The notes beneath the pieces were generated by a model, which was not told the origin of the DNA, ran no database searches, and worked only from the letters and a program-made list of their open reading frames with translations. 64,000 nucleotides of DNA from Aegilops tauschii subsp. strangulata. Its lineage: Eukaryota; Streptophyta; Magnoliopsida; Poales; Poaceae. The translations under genes and the position numbers were made by a program. The stretch is taken from positions 220,243,622 through 220,307,621 of the forward strand of contig NC_053039.3 in the NCBI RefSeq assembly GCF_002575655.3. Reading direction: 5' to 3'. This document shows, in pieces, positions 56,134 through 64,000 of this stretch. How positions within the stretch are numbered: position 1 is the first letter of the stretch; each line of letters opens with the position of its first letter.

Positions 56134-57629
56134 TGTAAGTGCATCTAGTGCCCCTTAGTGATTTTGGTGTATTGAAGACTTATAGGTTAAGGGACTAATG
56201 TGTTTATGAGTGTACACATGTCTATAAGTCTATGAGGAGTTTGATATTTACAGAAAAAGTCGACCCCTAAAAATGAAGTTCCTCGACTGAAGACTTTGGA
56301 TTTCTGAAGACTTTCTGAAGACTTTGAAAGTGAAGAAATTGGTGTGACCTTGAAGACTTGGTATTCATTTGAGGAACATGAAGCGTGAAGACTTTTGTTT
56401 CGTAGTTTCATTTTCTCTTTCTTGAGTCATAGGAAACACCGTACTGTTAAAGGGGGTCGAGGAAATACTAAGGAAAATTTTCCATGTGATGCTCAACTCA
56501 AAATCCTACACCTACCAATCCCTTCGAGTGAAGCCATTGGAAATCTCATACAGTTCAGTCATATTCTTCAGTGACAGAGACGAAGTTCTTCTGGTCTCTG
56601 AGGAATTTGTTCTGACTGAGGAGTTAGGAATTCGCCAGTGCGGATTGCCTACACAGTGAGGAACATGATAGCCCTGAGGAATTTGATACTCAAATTTCCG
56701 ACCGTTGCTGTGCTATGCGCGAGCTGTCCCAAAATATCTACCCACGTAACGGTCATATCATTGAAGGGCATTTATGTCTTATCATGACAGGCTGCTCCCT
56801 AGGCTATAAATAGCCGCCCCCTACAACCACTAGTTGGTTTGCTGCTCCGAGAGAAACTGACACTTGTCATTTGAGAGCATCCCATCCTCCGAGGACTTTG
56901 AGCGAAAATCATCAAGTGAGGAAAACCCCAAACCCAAACACCTACAAACCCAAAGTGATTGAGCATCACTGAAGAGATTGATCCTGCATGGATCCGAGCT
57001 TGTTACCTTTGAAGACTGTGCTTCTTCCAGACGGTTAGGCGTCATGGTCTAGAGCATCCAAGAGGAAATTGTGGATCGCCGAGTGACCGAGTTTGTGAAG
57101 GTTTGGAAGTCACCTGAAGACTTACCACGAGTGATTGGGCGAGGTCTGTGTGACCTTAGCTCAAGGAGAATACGGTGAGGACTGTGTGTCCGGGACTGTG
57201 TGTCCTCAGGTTTAAATACCTAGCCGCTCCAACTAGACGTACAACTGAGACAGCAGTTGGAACTGGTCTACCAAACCATTGTCTTCACCAAGCTTACTGG
57301 TTCTATTTCCTCAACTCTTCCATTTCCTCATTACTGTGTTGTATGCTTGTTCATATTTGTGTTTGAAGACTTTGACTGAAGACTTTCTCAGTTTCCTCAG
57401 TCTGTTTGTCTTCATCCTGTGTTATCCTGTGTTTACGCTTTCTGTACTCTGTGCTTGTTTTCATTTCATCATGATGACTATGCTTGTGTTCTGCTATGCA
57501 TACTTTTGAGTACTTATTCCGCTGCAAGTAGTTCTTCGCGAAGGAATTTCCTCACCCACAAATTCCTCAGTGAAGAATTTATAAAAATCGCCTATTCACC
57601 CCCCATCTAGTCGATATAACGCACTTTCA
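56134..57629 (+). repeat. 3' LTR of the Maximus-like element
   Basis: 1,496 bp. TATA box at 56805-56812. It differs from the 5' LTR by substitutions, a 14-bp tandem duplication around 57178-57205 ('gactgtgtgtccgg') and a short deletion near 57,390. Confidence 0.95.
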
Positions 57630-58412
57630 CAACTCTTCTTTAATAAATCCATTAAGGAATGCAGTTTTGATATCCATTTGTCAGATTTCATAAAATGTGG
57701 CAATTGCTAATCCTGATTCGGACGGACTTTAAGCATCGATACGAGTGAGAAAATCTCATCGTAGTCAACATCTTGAATTTGTCAAAAACCCTTTTTGACA
57801 AGTTGAGCTTTGTAGATAGTAACACTACTATCAGCGTTCGTCTTCCTCTTGAAGATCCATTTATTCTCAATGGCTTGCCGATCATCGGGAAAGTCCACCA
57901 AAGTCCACACTTTGTTCTCATGCATGGATTCTATCTCAGATTTCATGGCCTCAAGCCATCTGTCGGAATCTGGGCTCATCATCGCTTCCTCATAGTTCGT
58001 AGGTTCATCATGGTCTAGCAACATGACTTCCAGAACAGGATTACCGTACCACTCTGGTGCGGATCGTACTCTGGTTGACCTACGAGGTTCGGTAGTAACT
58101 TGATCTGTAGTTTCATGATCATTATCATTAACTTCCTCACTAACTGGTGTAGGCATCACTGGAACTGATTTCAGTGATGAGCTACCTTCATTTTCGAGAG
58201 AAGGTACAATTACCTCATCAAGTTCTACTTTCCTCCCACTCACTTCTTCCGAGAGAAACTCCTTCTCTAGAAAGGATCCACTCTTAGTAACAAAGATCTT
58301 GCCTTCGGATCTATGATAGAAGGTGTACCCAACAATTTCTTTTGGGTATCCTATGAAGACGCACTTCTTTGATTTGGGTTTGAGCTTATCAGGCTGAAAC
58401 TTTTTCACATAA
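57630..58412 (-). pseudogene. Angela-type pol, integrase C-terminus to start of reverse transcriptase
   Basis: Minus-strand frame from 58412 to 57782: YVKKFQPDKLKPKSKKCVFI and GYPKEIVGYTFYHRSEGKIF (integrase C-terminal region), acidic linker, RRSTRVRSAPEWYG, then LEAMKSEIESMHENKVWTLV and NKWIFKRKTNADSSV, the start of copia reverse transcriptase. Stops appear after 57,782. The remainder continues at 43374. The upstream part (integrase core, gag, 5' LTR) lies beyond Y, outside the window. Confidence 0.85.
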
Positions 58413-61400
58413 TGTAATGCCCCGAGAATCTTGCTACAGTAATCTCCCCCTGATGGTGGCCATGTCATCGTGATTACTATGCAAGTTTCCGCTTGTTTTG
58501 AAAATCAAATTCAAAATCAAATTTAATTTGCAAGTGAAATTTAAAGTTTCACTGATATGGTTCCAAAAAAAGTCCACCATTTAGCAACTAATCCATAACA
58601 AATAATTGTTAAGGAAAAACTACATCACCGCAATGCTAAATGGGCTATAGCAATTAAAACAATACCAATTCAGCCCATTTAATCACTTTTCCTATTATGA
58701 AAAATTCAAATGAACTCCTATGTCTCCCAAACTTTTCGTGTCAGTACAAAAGCCTGCAATTTAATTAAATGCCCAAGCTCCATAATTTTGCAAAGCCATT
58801 TGATGGCTTATTTAATTGAAAATAGTGGTTGTTTTAAATGTCAGTAAAAGAAAAGGAAAAGTAGAGGGGAGAGAGAGAAAGCCCCTGATCACTTGGGTTG
58901 CGGCCCACTGGAATCGGCCCGCTCCCCCGTCCTTGTCGTGTTCTCTCCCCACGCACTGCTACACCGACCGCGCCCAAACAGGGGCGCGTCCCCGCCAAAC
59001 CCACCTCGCCGGCGCCGCCCCGAGGGGATAAGGGCGATGCCTCGGCCCCTCCTGCCACCTCTCCCACTCCCTCTCCCAGATCCACTCCCCTCTCTCCCTC
59101 GCTCGCGCTCGCTCTTTCTCCCCAGTGCCCGAGCGCGCCCGCCGGCGTCCTTCGTCGTCACCGCGGCCACTGTCACCTCTCCACCGCCTCGCCGTGCCAC
59201 AAGGACGCGCCGTCCTTGGCTACTCCCTCTGCACCCACCGGAGCGAGACGTGAGCCACCACCACGAGCCCGACAACCCCTTCTTCCTCCTGCGGCCGTCT
59301 TCGTCTCCGGCGTCGATTCGCCGCCATTGGTCCTCCCAGCGACTCGCCGACGTGCCCCCAGGCTCCGCCTCGACCTCCTCATCCTCCCCGCCAAGCCACG
59401 CGGACCGGGACATCCCCGCAGCACCACTACGACCTCGCCTTCACCCTCGGCTCCGACGAACGCCGCCGCCCCGAATCCGCGCCACTGCTGCTCCTAGTCA
59501 CCCACCGGGCCATCGTGTGCCCCCAAGGTGAGCCCCGGCCCCTTCCCCTATCCTCGCGCGTCTCCGCCTCCTCCGCAGCTAGCTCGCAGTGTAGCCGAAG
59601 CTCCGCCGTCCGCTGTGCCGTCGGGCTCTCGCACCCAGCGCAGCGCTTCTCTGCCCGCACCGGCGATCCCCACGTGCTCCTGGCCCTCCCAGGAGGCCAG
59701 TGAGCCCCTTAGCCAGCCAACTAGCACCTCACGGCCCCGATCCCGCGCTTGCTCGAAGCTACTCCACCGCTGACCTCGTCGCCGGTGCCGTTTCCGACCA
59801 CCCGCGGACGTGCCACCACCACCAAACGACGCGGTGTCGTGTCGCTGTTCGAACAGACCCAGCCGCGCGCCGAACGGCGCCGTAAAACGCATTTCCGATG
59901 CGGCCCAAGCGGCTCCGCCACATTTAGGCATCGCCGGCGGCTAGACGCCAGCCACCGCCGATGTGGCACACCTGGGGCCACACCCTCGGTCGCTGACCCG
60001 TGGGCCCCTGGGGCCCGGCTGTCCTGTTGACTTTGGACAACTACTGACTGGGCAGGCCCCAGCCACTAACGTGCGGGCCCCACCGCTTATTCCTCTAATT
60101 AAAATGTTTGAATAAGTAAAACTGATTAGTTTAGCTAATTAGTCTATGATAGGTGGGGTCCAGTAGCTAATTAACCTAGATTAGTTAGTTTAATACACTG
60201 TTAGACTAACAGAGGCTGACATGTGGGTTCCACTGGACCCACAAGCCAGGTTTGACCTGGTTAGCCGCCCTGCTGACTGCTGATGTCACTGTGACGTCAT
60301 GCTGATGCAATATTTAATTCCAGAAAATGTTTAAACCTTTAGAAATTCATAGAAAATAAACCGTAGCTCTCATGAAAATGTTTTCTACATGAAAGTTGCT
60401 CAGAAAAATCCAACGTTTTCGAATACGCGGTCAGTTCATCTGTCACATGCCCCTAGCATGCTGAACATGGAACATTGCCCCTCCGGCCATCTGTCTAACA
60501 CAGGTCCGGAACCGGGAATACATTCCTGGTTGAATTCCCCCTTCACCTATGTCGTGCAGTACTACGTTAGGTCGACCCTAGTTCCGCTTATCGTCTTGTC
60601 ATGCTTAGTGGTACCTTTGTTTGCTTTATATTTACTGTTTCTTCCCCCTCTTCTCTTCGGTAGACCCCGAGACCGATGTCGCCCCTGTGATCGACTACAT
60701 CGACGACGACCCCTCCTTGCCAGAGCAACCAGGCAAGCCCCCCCTTTGATCATCCCGATATCGCCCATTCCATTCTCTCATGCTTGCATTAGGTTTTTCT
60801 ACTGTTATTGTTTGCTCCTATTCTGGTGCATAGCCTGCTTTTGTAACCTGCTCATTGTTACCTACCTGCTTATCCTAAACTGCTTAGTATAGGTTGGTTA
60901 GTGATCCATCAGTGACCCCCACCTTGTCCTTGTTGCCCCTGCTTCATCATTGAAGACCCGATCAACGGGATCGAAGACCAGGCCCCGGCACCGCACATCA
61001 CTTTCCCCTTAGTTGCTCGATACTACTGGGTTACTATCGAGTGCCGAGGGTGAGACCTCTACAGCACTTCTGATGTTAACCATGTAGTGTAGCTATTCGG
61101 TCCTGGTCATCGAGTGTGATTCCGCCTTAACCACTTCCGATACGACTCTGTCGTGCAACCCCTCAAGTGTGAACCTCGGGCTGGTTCCTCTTACGTTCAC
61201 CTTGATGATTACATCGAGTGGAATTCACCGGGGGTGATTCCTCGGGTTTTCCCCTTGATGTTTGGACACACGGATACTTAGACTTTACCACTGTTACTTG
61301 GAAAGGCGGGTCGACCCTGAGGGGTACCCGCGAGTGATGTGGAGACGGGTTGACCTGGAGGGTGCCCGCGAGATAATTACGAGGCGTGGCCGGGAATTCC

Positions 61401-62691
61401 TAGCCCTTGCCGCAAGTCCTCGAGACGGGGCAACGGGGTCACATCTTTCGTGAGTCTCTGCTTGTTACCGCGCGTTCCCAATCCACTACGATTTGGATAG
61501 TTGATCCAAGGGGCCTCTGGCCTGATAGCACTAACCATCACGTGGGCATAGTATGGGCGTTCTGCGTCGTATGCATCAGCCGAAGCTTAATAGATGTCAG
61601 CGACTGAGCGGCGCGCGCCGGGTTGGACTGGTAAGCACCTGCTTTTTTTAAGGAGGTAGCTAGGTCTGCTCACCGGCCGCCCTCGCAACGTGCAGGAGTT
61701 CCCGGGGAGATGGCCCATGAACCCTGGGGGCATAGGTTTAGTCCGGCGTGCTGACCTCTCTATTAAGCCTAGGTCGGGTTGCGGCGTATTGTTTGGCCGA
61801 GGCCGGGCATGACCCAGGAAAGTGTGTTCGGCCGGAGTTAATCGAGCGTGGTGGGTAAGTTGGTGCACCCCTGCAGGAAAGAAAAAAAATCTATCGATAG
61901 CATGTCCTACGGTAACGGACACTTGGAGTTGTATCCCGATTGATACAACTGGAACTGGATACTTGTGATGAGAAATGGATTGTGATGATAACTGGATAGT
62001 ATGGCTCTGGGATTGCTTTCTCGCAGGGAGTCGAGAAAGGATCTCTGGCCGAGGTTGATAACACTACTACTACTTTACTTTATGCTACTCTACTCCCTCC
62101 TGTTGCTGCAAGATGGTGGTTTCCAGAAGATCCTAGTCTTTGATAGGACTAGGCCTCCTCTCTATTCTGGCATTTCTGCAGCCCAGTCCACATATACAAC
62201 CTTCCTTTGAGAATGTTGCATATGTAGTGTAGATCCTTGCTTGCGAGTACTTTGGATGAGTACTCACGGTTGCTTTGCTCCCCCTTTGCCCCTTTCTTCT
62301 TCTTTCCGGTTGATGCAACCAGATGTCGGAGCCCAGGAGCCAGATGCCACCGTCGATGCCTACTACTATGTGGAGACCGCCGACGACCAGGAGTAGTTAG
62401 GAGGCTCCCAGGCAGGAGGCCTTGCCTTTTCGATCAATGTTGCTTTTGTGCTGGCCTTCTTAAGGCAACTTGTCTAACTTATGTATGTGCTCAGATATTG
62501 TTGCTTCCGCTGACTCTTGTGTTTTCGAGCTTATGTATTCGAGGCCTCGAGGCCCCTGGCTTGTAATATAAAGTTTGTATTATTTTAATTTGTGTCTAGA
62601 GTTGTGTTGTGATATCTTCCCATGAGTCCTTGATCTTGATCGTACACATTTGCGTGTATGATTAGTGTATGATTGAATCGAGGGCGTCACA
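58413..62691 (+). repeat. 5' LTR of element Y (relative of X), 4.3 kb
   Basis: 4,279 bp from TGTAATGCCCCG to GGGCGTCACA, inserted into the Angela-type pol after CATAA (58408-58412). It matches X's LTR in reverse over most of its length: AT-rich start, GC-rich block 58880-60060, the two small exons, and the end before the primer site. A splice-donor-like AAG/GTGAGCCCC at 59525-59533 is also present in X (15873-15865). Open frames in the GC-rich block (58893-59531 and others) are not conserved in X. Confidence 0.85.
60664..62396 (+). CDS. Candidate spliced small ORF inside the LTR of element Y
   Basis: Exons 60664-60732 (69 nt) and 62323-62396 (74 nt), joined in phase 1 by a possible intron with donor CAG/GCAAGC (60733) and acceptor CAACCAG (62322). 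First exon reads PETDVAPVIDYIDDDPSLP, second DVGAQEPDATVDAYYYVETA and ends at TAG 62394-62396. Compared with X: exon 1 has three base differences in 69 (one silent, Val/Ala, Ile/Val). Exon 2 has two silent changes, one Asp/Tyr and one in-frame 3-nt indel. The acceptor in front of exon 1 ('cttcggtag') implies an upstream exon, not identified. The product is strongly acidic and has no known domain. Confidence 0.4.
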
Positions 62692-62694
62692 AGT

Positions 62695-62706
62695 TGGTAT
62701 CAGAGC
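62695..62706 (+). other. Primer-binding site of element Y, initiator tRNA-Met type
   Basis: TGGTATCAGAGC, three bases after the LTR edge. The next ~240 bp match X's leader, then the two part company near 62,940. Confidence 0.9.
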
Positions 62707-64000
62707 CAACTGCCTGTAGGTAGCCCCCTTCCAACTCCTTGGCCGAAGTCGAGTCTAGTCACTACAAAAAACTTTTACTAACATGGTTGTGTGTCTTACG
62801 GGCCCACGTCGCCATTGGGTGGAATTAGGATCTTTTACTCCTCGTCTATACTCTGAGACTCTGATCTCTCTTCTATTCGGGTTAAAGATTTTACTAACTC
62901 TAACTTTAGGTTCTCGTAACCACTTCCTACCGGAGAGCCCCTTCAGTCCAGATGATCGCTTGCTGCTTCAGAAGATTTCGAAGATACTCTCCGATGTTTC
63001 CCCGAAACCCTTGTGCCCTTCGCCGTTGTAATTCCCTACCACCGATATATCCTTATGGATAACTACATACACTTGTCATTCATACAATCATTCCTTGTTG
63101 CTCTTGTTATTTCAAGATGCCCTAAAATACTCTCCGTTGCCCCGAGAATCCTATGAGCTTACTGCCTTGCAGTTCTTTACCACATGAATACCCCTACGGA
63201 TAATTCCTCGCACTTATCGAGTATCCGTTCATCCCCAGTTGTTCGTATGCTTCATAAGATTCTCTGAAATACTAATCGATCTTCCGAGAATCCTCTTCAA
63301 ACTATTGCTCGGCAATTACTTGTCTGCTTACATTATGGACGCTTCTCATATGTCTAGCAATATTCATTAGTATCATTTGACACCGTCATTTTGTTCCTAT
63401 TGATTCAACATGTGAGCGAATGCGCGCAATCACCAGTTGATCCTTTTAAATGATCTTACCGGCTCAGACGTCACTCCGGACATGTGCTGGTTCTCGGCAA
63501 ACCAAACCTTAATTGATTGTCGATCTATATCTATTCAACTTACTTGTCTTTTGATCAAAGTGTCTGCTTCTGATCTTCTAATTTGGAAATCATAATTTCT
63601 TTGCATTAAGCATCGAATTATTCAGATGTTTCTATAATCCAATGCCTTTGCATTCTTTCCTTCTTCTGATTGAGTACTGATACTCAAATCAGATCCATTG
63701 AAGACCGTTGAATCCTTTGTTCGATTATTATCCGGCAGTTTCCTTCATATTCAAAATTTTGTGAGCTCTTCCCCTAATACATATTGCCTTTGGTAAATTG
63801 TATTCTCTACTTTGTCAACCATGCTCTGCTTCCGAGCTTGAGTTAATTATCTCTAAAGTTTTTGCAAATGTTCCTATGATGCCCCAACGGGTTGAACTAA
63901 TGCTTTCCCTAATTTGTCTGAACCCGGAAATTTCTATGGGTCATACTCTACTGGTGTTACGCCGGATAAAAGTTTATACACTACAACTTTGTCAAAAGCG
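62707..64000 (+). other. Leader/internal region of element Y, cut by the window end
   Basis: 1.3 kb with no gag, although X's gag starts 417 bp after its primer site. Only short frames, such as 62783-63031, which is leader-type DNA shared with X. Contains the 142-bp repeat listed separately. Confidence 0.6.
62972..63397 (+). repeat. Degenerate tandem repeat, period 142 bp, three units
   Basis: Units start at 62972, 63114 and 63256, each with 'aagat', then 'ata/acta + ctc/tcg', 'ccgaga/cgaaa + tcc/ccc' and, in the first two, 'ta[c/t]ggataa[c/t]t'. Units 1 and 2 align over most of their length; unit 3 is more diverged. Confidence 0.6.

Larger units (their letters stand above)
43380..57629 (+). 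mobile_element. Complete Maximus-like Sirevirus (Ty1/copia), 14.25 kb
   Basis: LTRs 43380-44876 and 56134-57629, met-tRNA primer site, gag, protease-integrase-reverse transcriptase-RNase H, a long extra region (50620-55612) with its own promoter-like sequence and reading frame, and a polypurine tract at 56121-56133. Copia gene order and the extra 3' frame place it in the SIRE/Maximus group. Inserted into the Angela-type pol with a 5-bp duplication. By eye the two LTRs differ at about 30 positions plus a few indels, roughly 98% identical, so it is younger than its host element. Confidence 0.9.

Noticed and set aside
58893..60030. Pro/Arg-rich frames up to 212 codons
   Set aside because: Same GC-rich LTR block in Y; the proteins do not match those from X, and the first frame would not join the conserved exon at 60664 in phase.

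Overview
This is transposon-rich nuclear DNA of a large-genome grass. The wheat/barley/rye group is the best fit. Evidence: a Stowaway-type MITE, Angela/BARE/WIS-type copia LTRs, a 14.25-kb Maximus-like Sirevirus, LTRs of 4.2 kb and of 470 bp known from Triticeae-type Ty3 elements, and only one small gene-like locus. No rRNA gene, tRNA gene or CRISPR array was seen. Family names are from pattern recognition, not a database search.

Layout. 1-1938: the 3' half of a spliced host gene of unknown product, with a Stowaway MITE in an intron. 1939-3380: 3' UTR, unassigned DNA and a long-TIR Mutator-like MITE. 3381-9345: a LINE-like non-coding sequence split by a non-autonomous LTR element (4072-8850, target duplication CCTCC). 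9346-10088: old LTR fragment. 10089-35956: a solo Angela/BARE-type LTR (duplication ATTAG) split by Ty3-type element D (10259-34368, duplication CCGAC). D contains a second element of its own family in opposite orientation, C (16708-25723), whose outer LTR is in turn broken by a Tekay-like Ty3 element X (10607-16707) with a 4.2-kb LTR. 36046-40178: Sirevirus-like copia E. 40552-58412: an Angela-type copia element on the minus strand, split by the Maximus-like element (43380-57629, duplication CAACT) and cut on its right by Y, a relative of X (58413 to window end).

Most notable: (1) C and D both lack reverse transcriptase and integrase. Each carries, on the strand opposite to gag, a five-exon gene with the same splice phases, a fourth exon of exactly 115 nt, and a start codon exactly 555 bp from the 3' LTR. 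(2) The 4.2-kb LTRs of X and Y both hold two small exons joined in phase by a possible GC-AG intron. (3) The Maximus-like element has a second transcription unit behind pol, with its own TATA box and a long reading frame broken only by four stop codons. Coding regions throughout are decayed, mostly by changes of the CAG-to-TAG and CGA-to-TGA kind, as expected of heavily methylated, silenced repeats.
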